Below, piece after piece: positions 11,201 through 24,900 of a stretch of DNA of 64,000 nt. How positions within the stretch are numbered: position 1 is the first letter of the stretch; every line of letters starts with the position of its first letter. The position numbers and the translations under genes are program-made. The DNA comes from Calliphora vicina (taxonomy: Eukaryota; Arthropoda; Insecta; Diptera; Calliphoridae), in contig NC_088780.1 of NCBI RefSeq assembly GCF_958450345.1, positions 127,920,226 to 127,984,225 on the forward strand. Direction: 5' to 3'. The notes beneath the pieces were generated by a model, which was not told the origin of the DNA, did no database searches, and saw only the letters and a list, made by a program, of their open reading frames with translations.

Positions 11201-13303
11201 ACCCAAAGAGACTTCGTCTCCAATTACGAATCCAGCATCTGATAATACTTCAGCAGAAAAAGCAAAATCGGGTAAGTCATTTACATTAAAATCTGGAACA
11301 TCTATATTTCGTAGCACTGCGTCATTGAATCCCGATGGACATGTTTGTAAAACTACTACTGGAGAGCGGGAACGTTTTGGGGTAATCACTTTAGTTGTAG
11401 CTCTAGGAGATGTTATAGGCGTTCCTGTTCTCGATACATGTTGCGTCGGGTTAGCCAAAGGGCTATGTTCCGTTTCATAACGTGGATCAGATGCCTCATT
11501 AAAGCTCAAATCACCTTCAAATTCAGATACTGTGTCCATTTGAGCCCTTTGCATTATAATAGCTTGAGCTGCAGCGGCAGCCATAGCTTCTCGACTTTTT
11601 AACAAATCATCATACCGAAGAATTGAAGGTACTTCGAAAATAGGGCTTTGTTTAGCAACATCTGCCCTTGCAGGCGATTGAAAAAGTTTTTGCTGCAAAG
11701 TATTTATGCGATTTTGTAAATCGGTTTCAGTATCCTGTGTAACAGGACATTGGCCATGTGATGCTGCTCCATATAGCTTTTCTAAAGCTTCATATTCATC
11801 TAGTTCTTCTTCTTGCGGCATGAGAGTTGCTGTTCTTTGACTTGCATCTAAAGGTGGTGGTGTATGTAAAAGCTCTAGCTGCAAAGCATTTATTCGATTT
11901 TGTAAATTCATCACACTTTCCTGCAAGAGTGGATATTGGTCTGACATTGTGGCACCATATATTTGCTCTAAGGCTTCATATTCATCTAATTCATCTTGTG
12001 GAGTAGGGGTGAAAACATTTTTCTTTCGATCCACTAAAGCACTTTTGGCTGTATCAGTCCTTGATCTAATTGTAGCTACACGTTCCATAATATTAGCAAA
12101 GGTTGGTGGTGTTGGAGTGGAAGGTTGATGTGGCAAAGCTTTTGGTAATGGTGACTTCGACTCTGGTGCCAGTGGCGTTTTAGGTTTTGGCAGTAGCTTT
12201 TTATTTGTGGTCTTAAGACCGGCCAGTTTTCTTGTTCTTAATATAGCAGCAGCCCATTCATCTGGGACGTAATCGGGAGGATGCTGTGGATTTGGGGGAC
12301 ATTCTTTTACCTGTTTAGTTACCGGTCCGACTTTTCGAGGTGCAGCCATTTTTGGTACGTTGGTTGGTCTACCTGTTTTGGTCGTCGCTTTTGGCATATT
12401 AGTTAATTGTTTTTTAGGTGGTAATTTTGCAGGGGCTGTGACACCTCTGACAGTTCTTTTAGCCGCACCTTTAGGTCCTTTCTTAGATATTTTCGACTCT
12501 TCAAGTGCTTTTAGCCTTGCTATAGCCTGGGCTCTTCTTATAATGGCCACTACATCTTTCGGGTCTTTTGGAGGTGTAGGTATTACACGAGGATCTTCTG
12601 GTAGAGGAGGTATCTTATACGGGCATAGTTGTGGCTCCGGTGCAATTTCGCCAATAAGTGCTGCCATGCGTCTACGAACATCATCAACCTGTACTGATTC
12701 AGTCTGTGGTTCTTTACCAGGCGTTCCAATGTGTGCAGCCATGCGTTTACGTAAATCATCAAATTCAATTACCTCGGCAACTTCTGCTCTAAAAGTGTCC
12801 AATTTCTCAGCTGCAGTGGGAGCTGATGGTTGTGGTGCAGGTGGTGGAGTAGCCATTGTACACATGATCTCATCAAAGGATACATTAGGTGGAAGATCGT
12901 AAAATGAGGGCGCTTCAAAGTCATCTAGGAATTCGTCTGGCAAGTCTTCGTCATGAAGTGACCTTTGCGAATAATAGTCAGGCAAAGGTTCATCTACTAT
13001 TTGTCCATCATTGTCATCATCTACAGTAAAACATTGTATTTTTCTAACCTCACCAATGTCTTCTAAACCTCCTCCATAATTTCGACGATATAGTTCCGGT
13101 AAACTGGGTACATGCTGGGGTACCGTAGTACGTGAAGCTAAAGGTATTCTATTAGGCGATCTTTCTGGAACATAACCACCGAAACGAATTTTATTTTCGT
13201 TTTGTTGTTTACGTTGGGCTCGATCCAATGAAAGACATCTTTCTCGACTGAAATATTATCTAATTTATTATTTTGTTTCAATTAAGATAAAACAGTACCT
13301 CAT
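2207..13303 (-). CDS. Giant modular repeat protein, 3681 residues, two exons
   Basis: Exon 1 codes only ATG AG (13303-13299). A 51-bp intron (13298-13248, GTACTG...TTTCAG) leads to exon 2 (13247-2207), giving M-S-R-E-R-C-L-S-L-D. No ATG-initiated reading covers the N-terminus without this splice. The protein is rich in Pro, Glu, Ala, Lys and Thr, has no signal peptide or membrane segment, and is probably mostly disordered. Six cassettes repeat: a HPKDPKDY-x-A-x-V-x-RAQAI block (near residues 228, 837, 1376, 2117, 2719, 3193), usually a basic RVPISR segment, then ECPxEPPxLPxEY and GLKNRTAALNP (near 348, 930, 1492, 2237, 2852, 3299). Other recurring motifs are LPDEELFEISAPSFARTP and SLDEFEALE; a VNGE/GNVTC module occurs near 1180 and 2535. 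Many SP/TP sites suggest phosphorylation. The C-terminus holds 27-residue repeats. I do not recognise the family; a scaffold or structural role is only a guess. Confidence 0.85.
2350..2670 (-). repeat. 81-bp tandem repeat coding for a 27-residue C-terminal repeat
   Basis: Three near-perfect copies plus a diverged fourth encode the unit DDQEQYNMAERMEMLQKQLL followed by QTPTTV[S/A]. DNA identity between the three copies is high, so they arose recently or are being homogenised. The unit has a heptad-like spacing of hydrophobic residues (M-x2-R-x-E-x-L-x3-L-L), consistent with a short coiled-coil segment. Confidence 0.85.
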
Positions 13304-14040
13304 TATGATGTTTACTACAGTTTCATTAAGGATAAATTATTCAATAATATATTAGTGAATGGACGACCGTTGGAAATATTTTACAAAAAGGTCAAATTAA
13401 AAAATCTACAGGAAATTTTGTGAACTTTAGCGAAATAATAGTTTTGCAAAAAATTTTGAATATTTTTATATTAATTTTGTATTTTTGATTTGAACTGATT
13501 TAATTTTTGAGACTTGAATTAAAAATATGATTTAAATTGTATAGTTTATTACGATTGGCATTTTATTGTAGCAAAGAAATTTTAAACTACAGTGTGTTGC
13601 GCTACAATATAAAAAATTTCACCTATTTTTGTGGCCATGATTAATAACAGCCAAACGGATGGACCGATTTAAATGATTTTTTGGATTTTACCTTACCTTT
13701 AATATTTTACATACATTAACAATCGAAATAACAGAATACAAAATTTTCCCGGTTTTAATTTAGCAGAGACAAACTGCGTTTTATTGCCTTTAAGCCAAAC
13801 GCCATGCCAAATTTCAAAAGCCTTAATCTCATATAATCTACATATCATCACCTAAAATGCAAAACAACGTATCATCAAAAAATACAAAATTGATTTTATT
13901 ATTGATTACGATTCACTACATCATATCAAATATGTGTTTTACTATCAAAAATAATCATGTTGTAAACAAAATTCAAAGTGCACGATTTTCTTAAACAAAA
14001 TCGTTTTGAGTAATTAATTAATAAATAGTAATTAATTAGT
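13304..14040. other. Upstream region of the giant gene; repeat-like, no gene seen
   Basis: AT-rich. The first few hundred bases should hold the giant gene's promoter and 5' leader, but I see no clear TATA or initiator. From about 13590 the text ('acagccaaacggatggaccgatttaaatgattttt') looks like a degraded dispersed repeat. No open frame of note. Confidence 0.4.
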
Positions 14041-14099
14041 ATGCCTCGTAAACTGTGCATTTTGCCCCTACGCCCTTCGGAATTTGACCTATTTTTTAT

Positions 14100-14290
14100 A
14101 AAAATTTTGTCCACATGTTCTAAAATCCCAAAGCTGGGATCAGAAACCGGAAACAGTTTTGGAAACCTTGATGTGTTCCCTATTTATCCCCAAAGTATTT
14201 TCCCAGCCCCGAAGGAAATGAGGACCCTATGGGCAAAATTGTAATAAATAAAATTTTTGGGATTTTCGTTCCAGTTTTTAGGAATTGCAG
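14100..14290 (+). repeat. Direct repeat D, left copy (partner at 19175-19365)
   Basis: The run from 'ccacatgttctaaaatccc' through 'gtattttcccagccccgaa' to 'ttttaggaattgc' recurs at 19175-19365 in the same orientation with moderate divergence. With the inverted pair at 14340-14590 and 18808-19035, it flanks the long element at 14663-18762. Confidence 0.75.
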
Positions 14291-14339
14291 AAAAACATAC
14301 AATTGTTATATGTTCTTACAGAAAGTTTTTTTTTATAAA

Positions 14340-14590
14340 AAAACAGCAAAAATCTACTATTTTTTGAATTTTTAAATTGAAAATCGTTTATTTTCCATTT
14401 TATGGATGCATAATTGATATTGCTCTGAAATCTTTTGTATATTATTGGTAATTTAGTTGTCTAACTAACAAAAATCGAGTCCATTCGGTCCAAAAATATG
14501 ACCTATATTTTAAAGAAGCGGACCAAGGTACGGCAAAATTTTAAAATTTAAATTTTGAAATGCCTATAACTTGGAAATTATAAGAGCTTT
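14340..14590 (+). repeat. Inverted repeat I, left arm (partner at 18808-19035)
   Basis: The phrase 'gtccattcggtccaaaa' and the flanking ~200 bp ('gaaatgcctataacttggaaattataagag') recur inverted at 18808-19035. The long element at 14663-18762 sits between the arms. Confidence 0.75.
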
Positions 14591-15250
14591 CTCAAAATAT
14601 AAAAATCATTGAAATCGGATGGGAAACAAAAAATGGCACGTGTTTAAAAATTATAAGAGACTAGCTGACCCGGTGCGCTTCGCCACCCCAATTAGAAGAA
14701 AGAAATAGTACTATCAAGTCTCACTTTGTGAATCTAATTGTAAATGTCTAATTTCATATTTCTGGGTCCATTATTATAGAAAATGCAAAATGTGTTCCTA
14801 ATTTTAAATTTTTATGTTTATTATTATAAAATATTCAAAAAGTACCATTGCAATAAGGAAATAGTACCATTGATTATCACTTTTAAATTCGCATTCACTA
14901 AACCATAACCCGTCAAGCTTGAATTTTAGATTTGTATATCATTTCCTATATTATCAACTAATTTTGTTTCTATAATACTTAAGATTTAATAAATTATCAC
15001 AAAACCGAAACCGATCGATTTTTAATTTTTTAAAACCGAAACCGCGGTTTTGAAATTCTTCGATTTTTTGGAAAGTCTAGGTCCATTATTATAGGAAATT
15101 CAAAAAAAGTACCATTAGAATATATAAAAAGTACCAAAAATCCCCCACTTGTGGTTTCCCACTCACTCGGGTCCATATAAGCTTAATTTCATGGCTTTAT
15201 GTTCATTGGTGTAGAAATTACAAAAAGTACCATTCGAATAAAGAACAAGT

Positions 15251-16596
<1,346 letters not shown>

Positions 16597-18689
16597 AAAA
16601 GTACCAAAAAGTCTCCCCTAGAATTCTAACTCACTTAGGACCATGTATGCTTAATTTCATGTTTTTAAGTCCATTGCTATAGAAAATTAAAAAAAAGTAC
16701 CATTAGAATAAACAAAAAGTACCATGTGGTATCCGCTTGAATTTTCAATCACTTAGGACCATATACGCTTAGTTTCATATTTAGGTCCATTATATTATAG
16801 AAAATTCAAAAAGTACCATTAGAATATAGAAAAAGTACCAAAAAGCACCCACTTGTAGTTTCCCACTCACTCGGTTCCATATAAGCTTTATTTCATGTTT
16901 CTAGGTTCATTGGTGAAGAAATTACAAAAAGTACCAATCGAATAAAGAAAAAGTACCACAAAGTCTCCCCATAGAATTCTCACTTACTTAGGACCATATA
17001 TGCTTAATTTCATGTTTCTAAGTTCATTGTTATAGAAAATTCAAAAAAGTACTATTAGAATAAACAAAAAGTACCAAAAAGTCTCCCCCTAGAATTCTCA
17101 CTCACTTAGGACCATATATGCTTAACTTCATATTTCTATGTTCATTATTACAGAAAATTCAAAAAGTACCATTCGAATATAGAAAAAGTACCAAAAAGCA
17201 GTAACTTGTAGATTCCCACTCACTCCGGTCTTAATTTCATGTTTTTAGGTTCATTGGTGAAGAAATTACAAAAAGTACCAATCGAATAAAGAAAAAGTAC
17301 CAAAAAGTCTCCCCCTAGAATTCTCACTCACTTAGGACCATATATGCTTAATTTCATGTCTCTAAGTCCATTGTTATAGAAAATTCAAAAAAGTACCATT
17401 AGAATATAGAAAAAGGACCAAAAGGCCCACACTTGTGGTTTCCCACTCACTCGGTTCCATATAAGCTTTATTTCATGTTTCTAGGTTCATTGGTGAAGAA
17501 ATTACAAAAAGTACCAATCGAATAAAGAAAAAGTACCAAAAAGTCTCCCCCTAGAATTATCACTCACTTAGGACCATATATGTTTAATTTCATGTTTCTA
17601 AGTCCATTATTATAGAAATTTCAAAAAAGTACCATTAGATGAACAATAAAGTACCTATAGTACAGTTCACACATTTTGGTACCTAAATATTATGCCCTAT
17701 TCCTAACACTAACTTCACTCAAATAAATATCAGCGAACTTTAATGTCGATAACTGAATTAATTTAAAATTTTAAAAAAGTACCATTAGGAGAAAAGTACC
17801 AATTTCCTTTTTCTTACTTGAACACCCCTCAAGTTTGAAATTTAAAAATATTCCATTTTGCCAAAATTGTTTATGCTATAGGCATGTATCAAAATATTAA
17901 AATCTATGTTAATGTGCCCAAGAATAAATATGTTTTAAAAAAAGTACCAAACTGTTTACCCGGATTTGGCCCAATATACACCTTGGTACTCGAGTTCCAA
18001 ATAACACGCTGTTAGTTAATTTTTGTATGAATCCAGGAACCAACGATAAAAAAAATTATCAAAATTGGATTAATAATTTCAAATATAATGTATTTTCCCG
18101 ATTTTATCCCCTTTTTGGTACCTTTTTTATCCCCATTGAGGTGGTACAATTTCATTCAAATAAATTTCTGTAACGTGGTGGGAGCTCATAATAAAATATT
18201 CGTATGTCTATGTCAAATTATAGAAAAACATATTTTATGAAAAAGTACCAAAAATTAACACAATTTTTATCCCTTAAAGGTTCGAATTTCCAAAAAGTAC
18301 CAAACTTATATTTTTTATTTTTTGTTAATTAAAGAATACGATTTAAAATTTGTTTCTATGTTTATTGGTTTAAAAGATACATAGGGTGCAAAAAAAGTAC
18401 CAAAATACAGTTTTTACCCGTTTTCTCCCCAAAAAGTTTGGAATTTCCAAAAAGTACGAAACACCTGTCAGCTTATTTTTTAAATGGAGTAACATGCTAT
18501 TTTAAGTTTTTTTGTATCTTTATTAGTTTTGAAGATATAAGGTTACCGAATTTACCCGTTTTTACCCTTTTTTACCCCCTAAACGTTCGAATTTCCAAAA
18601 ATCCCTTCTTATCGGATCGTTTTGGGGAGGGAGGAACCCACAGTTAAAATTTCGTGATTCTAGCTTCAGCCGTTTGGGCTGTGCGATGA

Positions 18690-18735
18690 TGAATCAGTCA
18701 GTCAGTCAGTCAGTCAGTCAGTCAGTCAGTCAGTA
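18690..18735. repeat. (CAGT)n microsatellite inside the long element
   Basis: About 11 units of TCAG/CAGT. The second copy of the same element (near 42898-42912) has only about three at the same place, so the tract has expanded or shrunk since the copies separated. Confidence 0.9.
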
Positions 18736-18807
18736 ACGTTACTCTTTTATATATATAGATAAATTGCGTGTGCTATTTATCTCTTATAATTTCCTAGTTA
18801 TAGGCAT

Positions 18808-19035
18808 TTCAAAATTGAAATTTTAAAATTTTTCCATACCTTGGTCAGCTTTTTTAAAAATATAGGGCGCACTTTTGGACCGAATGGACTCGAATTTTTT
18901 TGTTAGTTAGACAACTAAATTACCAACAACATACAAAAGATTTCAGAGCAATATCAATTACGAATCCAAAAATAACCGATTTTCAATTTAAAAATTAAAA
19001 AAATAGTATATTTTTGCTGTTTTTTTGGACTAAAA
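18808..19035 (-). repeat. Inverted repeat I, right arm
   Basis: Reverse complement of 14340-14590, recognisable from 'tgaccaaggta'-like and 'ccgaatggactcg' blocks. It lies just outside the tail of the long element. Confidence 0.75.
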
Positions 19036-19174
19036 GGTGACATAACTCTTTTTTTATTAAAAAACAACTTTCTTTAAGAACATATAACAATTTTATGATT
19101 TTCTATAAAATTTCTTTACGGAGAACATTTTGGTATAAAAAACATGTCCTATTTTTCGAACATTTCAACTTTGG

Positions 19175-19365
19175 GCCACATGTTCTAAAATCCCAAAGCT
19201 GGGATCAGAAAACGGAAAGCAGTTTTGGAAACCCTGATGTGTTCCCTATTTATCCGTAAAGTATTTTCCCAGCCCCGAAAGAAATGTGGACCCTATAGAC
19301 AAAATTGTAAAAATACCATTTTTGGGATTTTCGCTCCAATTTTTAGGAATTGCGGGATTCCCCTT
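19175..19365 (+). repeat. Direct repeat D, right copy
   Basis: Same orientation as 14100-14290. Downstream, to about 20000, is repeat-like DNA ending in 'tttgccgggtcagctagta', the reverse complement of the ACTAGCTGACCCGGCAAA end. So a further copy of that element family runs in the minus direction up to 20000. Confidence 0.7.
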
Positions 19366-20003
19366 GACCTTTTGACAAGTTTTTTTACCTTGTTATTTAG
19401 AATGAAAAACTTAAAAAACGCTGAAAATTTCATTGAGTTTCGTTAATAAATAAAGATTTTATTACATATTCATTTCTAAAACTAAAATTTATATCAAAAT
19501 TTTAATAGGATTGCAAATATTAGGATCAATTTGATCCACATTTATTCCGAGCTATATTTTTTTGTTTAGTAATTTTTGGTCTTACAAAAAAAATTTCAAG
19601 TAATATCTCAATTAGATTCAAAAATATGCCACTTTAAAACTCCGTCCTTCAAAAATATTGCACTTTTTCATTTTAATAACTTAAACTCGAATACTCCTTG
19701 GCTACACCCAACTCAAATTTTATCCCGATCGGACCAGCCGTTTAGAAATGCCAGATTTATTTCCAAAAAATTTCGATTCTGCCCCACTGTGCGCTAGGTC
19801 ATTAGGATGTCCCTATCCACCCATTTTTTTAAAATATTTTTCGAGTAAACATTTTTTTGGTATTTCTCTTCATTTGGCATAAAAAATACCTATAATGCCA
19901 AATTCACTTAGAATACATACGTTATTTTTTTAACAACCAAAATATTCACTAGAAATAATTTGTATGGCAGAACTAGGTTTGCCGGGTCAGCTAGTACATA
20001 TGT

Positions 20004-20890
20004 ATATAAAAATGAGTGTATGTTTGTTTATTTATTTGTTTGTCTACAACTTATAGGAGCATAAACCACTAGACCGATCCCTTGAAATTTTTACTGTATG
20101 TTCCTCTATATCTGGATGGAACAATAGGATACTTTTTATTTTTAAATTTCAAGTGATCGTGGCACTTCCAATAAAAATAAATAGTTATTATGATATACCT
20201 GTCACCATTGTGAGCTTCTTGGCCGAAAATGGGCGGAATTGAAAAAATGGGCGCAGAACTATAATTGTGACAGTCTTCAGACTTTATACGAATCAATTTC
20301 TTATGAGTGCACGAAGCGGAACATACAAAGTAAATGACATTTTCGAATCTTTGGAGAACTATAGTTGTGGAAGTCGTAAAATTTTGCCTGAATATTTCCA
20401 TTTTTATTGTACATAGTTTTGCTGAAAAAGGGCAGTATTGTAATTCCTTAATTTCGAATATCTGAAGATCGAAAATCGTAAAAGTTCTTAAACATTGTAC
20501 GAATTAATTTTTATCACTATACGGAGTTTGTTTTTAAAATGGGCGGGATTGTATTAATGGGCGTGGCACCTATAATACAAAGCAAATAATTATATTCCAA
20601 TATCTCGAGAACTATAATTGTGAATGTTTTCAAACTGAGTGAATCAATTTCGTATCACTACATGAAGTTTAATCAAAATATGGGAGGGATCGGACAGGGG
20701 TGAGTCACCTAGCATAGAAAGTAAACAGTTATTTCTAAATATCTTGAGAACTATTAAGATAACCCTTTTACTCGTTTTCCTAACAATATATTCAGAAAAT
20801 TTCCTTTCCAATGATACCAGTTTGGAGCTAATCGGTTGGATGGTCTCAGAGTCTATAACGGACATAGGTAGAAACATTTTTTGTTTTTTA
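20004..20890 (+). repeat. Degenerate ~120-bp tandem repeat ('ggagaactataattgtg')
   Basis: Starts 'tatataaaaatgagtgtatgtttgtt' and 'agaccgatccc'. The block 'atgggcggaattgaaaaaatgggcg ... gagaactataattgtg' returns three or four times with divergence (near 20230-20370, 20440-20470, 20540-20640, 20680-20760). Typical non-coding dispersed repeat; class unknown. Confidence 0.55.
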
Positions 20891-20899
20891 TGTATATAG

Positions 20900-21911
20900 A
20901 TTTAGAAACCAATTTTCTTCCCGAACTTCCCTAAATGGAAATTATCCTTTGAAATTGCAAATTGCATGTACCCAAATAAATAAACACTTTACATTACATT
21001 TTCTTAAAAATCTCTTTTATTAAACTTGTGGATTCATTCATACGTTCTTTTAATTTTTTTGTTACATTTAGTAATTGCTCTATGTTTACTGGTATTTTTT
21101 TTTTTATTTCGTTTACATAATAAAATTTTATTTTAGTTTTTGTTCTTTTTGGATTTTACTTACTAAAATATTTGTTTTTTCTCTCTTATAAATGTCTTTT
21201 TCCTTTTTGTTTAATATGATAAAATTAGAATATTTGTTTATTGTTCATTTAATACCTAATGGTAATTGTTTAAATGAAACACAATAGCTACAGTATGAGA
21301 TAGATAGAATGGCAGAAGAGATAAACAAATAAGAAAAAAGTTTAAGAAACTCTAAATAAAAATATTTTACAAATAAGAAATGATCAAAATATTTTTGTTT
21401 AAAAAAATGTGTAGATAGCAGTTTTATTAGAGGAAAACAATTTTAAAAAATAATTTTAAATAATCTACAAAAATGGCATTAAAATGATTTTTGAATTAAA
21501 AATAATAATAATAATAAACAAGATAAAACAAATATAATTGCATTTTTGAAAAAATAATTTCTTTCGTTAAATTATGCATTTTATAATCAAATTTTTGAAG
21601 TTGCTAATTTATAACAAAGACCAGGATGTGAAATTATCTCTTGTGGTATAGCGTTTCCATTGTTCTCCTTTTATTTATACAAAGCATGCTTTGTATACAA
21701 AATATGATGCTGGTTTGTAATTATACGTTTCTTGTACCTCTTTGTTTAACAAGTAGAATAGGATGTTACATCCTTGTGTTTATTTGCTTGCTGTTGTGTT
21801 TTTGTTGTTAATTAAATGTATATTTTTCTGTAAAAAGAATTTTGCGTTTATTTTTTGCTTAAAAAAATTGTTTTGAAAACATTAGAGCCATAAGAAATAT
21901 TAACAAAATGA
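20900..21911. other. AT-rich stretch; likely 3' UTR and downstream flank of the PP5 gene
   Basis: Begins right after the PP5 stop codon when read on the minus strand. Several minus-strand AATAAA candidates exist (e.g. TTTATT on plus near 21235 and 21020), so the cleavage site is not fixed. No open frame of note. Confidence 0.4.
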
Positions 21912-24900
21912 CTACGTCAATAAGCTCATAAGTCTATTTGCATAAGCCATAGGTTTAACATCAGGATGTGGCTGAAATAAAAATAAAACAGATTTATGTA
22001 TTCATAAAATCAGGTAATTAAAAATTAAGGTATTGTGCCATATTCAGTAGTGCTTCAGAGAACTTTATATACATATCATTCACTTTAGTGTTGTATATTA
22101 TTTGTGTTTAAAATCGTATCGTTATACCCTTCATGGTAAGGGTATATGTATTATTACAAAATATTTAGCATTAGCTTGTTTTGTGCACATAATTTTGTGA
22201 TTTTAACCGTCCAGCTAAGTGGCTGTCGATTTCAAATCATTTACTTAATTTTGTACACACTTTGCTGGGAAATTTGTAATAAATTGCCTAAATGAATAAT
22301 TTGGTGTGGTCTTTAATCATTTATATAGTAAAATTAGATATTTTATAAAAAAAAAACACATAAAAAGTACAAATTTTTAAAGAGGTGTCCTTCTGTGATT
22401 TTCTATTTCTGATTTAAATGTTGGACAATACAAAGCTGCTTGCCATAATAACCCATATAATTCATTTGACGAAAAATATAATTGATTTATATAACTAACT
22501 AACTATTAATAATCAAAACTAATTTATTTTCTTTAGTTATATTGAAAACAGTCAACAATTTAATAGTTTTTTTGTGTAAATTTAAAAATATTAAAGCATA
22601 AATGGCCATAATATTTTTTTATTGAACAATGTTTCCTTGAGATTTCGGATATTTAAAATCACACCTAAAAATACTAAAATGTGCGATTTATAGATCAGGC
22701 ACAAATCACATTTAAAAACGATTAGTGATTGACATCATGTGGATTTCAAAACAGGTCTGATATTCTTGATCATTATATACAGTGCCGGACTTAAATATTC
22801 ACACAGCATACAGATTTATCTTTAATCGTCCATATTTTTTAAACGAAGGCCCCAACATTCGTACGGATTTCAACAAAAATATTTATTTACATATAACTTA
22901 TGGAAATATATGGAAAAACTAAACATAAGGTTGCACATTTCAGAAAAATAATTATCTAATGTTTCGAAGTTCGATTTTAAGGGGGACAAAAATATTCACA
23001 CAGTTTCTAATTTTTAATAGGAAAACAGTTTTTTTTAATAGTTTAATATTTTGTGGAGTAGCCTATCTTTTTAATGACTTCTTTTAATCGTCTTGGCATT
23101 GAATCGACCAATTTTTGGTGACGTCAGCTCCATTGAAACAGGTACACTGTTTTGTCCATTGAACCGTCGATGAAAACTAAGTTTCCTACACCAGATGCAG
23201 CCATACAACCCCACAACATGACCCCTTATCCATCATGTTTGACAGTGTTTACTACATTGTACTTTTCTAATTCAGTGTTTGGCCTTCTACAACCTGTTAC
23301 TCTGCTGTCCGATTAAAAATATTATTGAAATATATTATCTAAGAATAGTATTACGTTCCAGAAATCTTCAGATTTATTTTTGTAAGATTGTTTGTAAGTA
23401 TTTTTCAATCGGACGACAGAGTAAGAGTTTGGAGAAGGCCAAACACTGAATTGGAAAATAACAATGTAGTAAACACTGTCAAACATGGTGGATAAGGGGT
23501 CATGTTGTGGGGTTGTATGGCTGCATCTGGTGTAGGAAACTTAGTTTTCATCGACGGTTCAATGGACAAAACAGTGTACCTTAATATTTTAAAAGAACTA
23601 CAATGTGCTCTAAAGTTAAAGCTTGTGAATATTTCTGTTATCAACAGTACAATGACCCCAAACACACTGCCCATGACGTCTGAATATGGGTAGTGCATCA
23701 TGTTCCCCACATTCTCTCGACTCCTCCGCAATCACCTGACATGAATTCCATAGGACATTTGTGGGATAAATTGGCCGAACGTGAAGGAAAGCACCATATT
23801 ATTAGTAAGACTCAACTTAAAGAAGTCCTGACATCACCAAAAATTGGTCGATTCAATGTCAAGACGATTAAAAGAAGTCATTGTAAAGATAGGCTACTCC
23901 ACAAAATATTAAACTATTAAAAAAAAACTATTTTCCTATTAAAAATTAGAAACTGTGTGAATATTTTTGTCCCCTTAAAATCGAACTTCGAAACATAAGT
24001 TAAATTTTTTTCCTGAAATGTGCCAACTTATGTTTAGTTATTCCATATATTTCAATAAGTTATACGTTAACAAAATATATTTTTGAAACCCGTACGAAAG
24101 TTGTGGCCTTCGTTTAAAAAATATGGAAGATTAAAGATAAATCTGTATGCTGTGTGAATATTTAAGTCCGGCACTGTATAGCTGTTCGGTTGCTATCTAA
24201 ATTCGGTAAAAAAAATTTCACACAAACATTTCATAGCTGACAGTGATTTGCTTTAGTTGGGAAACATCCGGAATTTAAACTCTTTTTCTGTTTAAATGGT
24301 AGAACTCATAACTTTCAAACAAAATAAACAAATTTAATATTAGTTTCAAAAGAACATATTCATGATGTTTTGAAGTTGTAACTTTAAGAATACCGTTATT
24401 TCACTAAAACGAAGTGATCCAGAAAATCTATAAGTATTTCCATACTCTATGGACTCCAACAAAACAGAACTGCTACATGAGAACCCCTGCATATTTTTTT
24501 CGTTTTTAATTTTTCGGTAAAAATTTGCAACTTTTATTGACTTGAAAATCATGATAATAGTTGTTATTCGAGAAAATACACTTGAAATTTACTTAAAAAT
24601 AGGTCTGCTTCAGAAGACTCTGGACTTTGCAGTAATACAAATTTTGAAACTACAAATCGATTATTTATTTTTTGTATAACTAAAAATGAATGTAATTTGG
24701 GTAGAACTAGAGGCGCAACTGAGAGTAAAATACACTAAAAATATTTTCTCTCTCCCAAATAGTATAGCTGCAGCTGACAACAACAAAATACACTGAATTA
24801 CATGTATTTTGTTGTTGCCGTTTTTGACAACAGACTCAGTAAGCTTCTATTACATATATTTTAAACTACGGAAAGTTATAATCTAAGAAAATTACAATTA

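Noticed and set aside
2293..12902. Many 60-180 codon frames on the plus strand and other minus frames opposite the giant gene
   Set aside because: They overlap a continuous 11-kb coding exon with clear repeat structure; their compositions are complements of Pro/Glu/Ala-rich codons.
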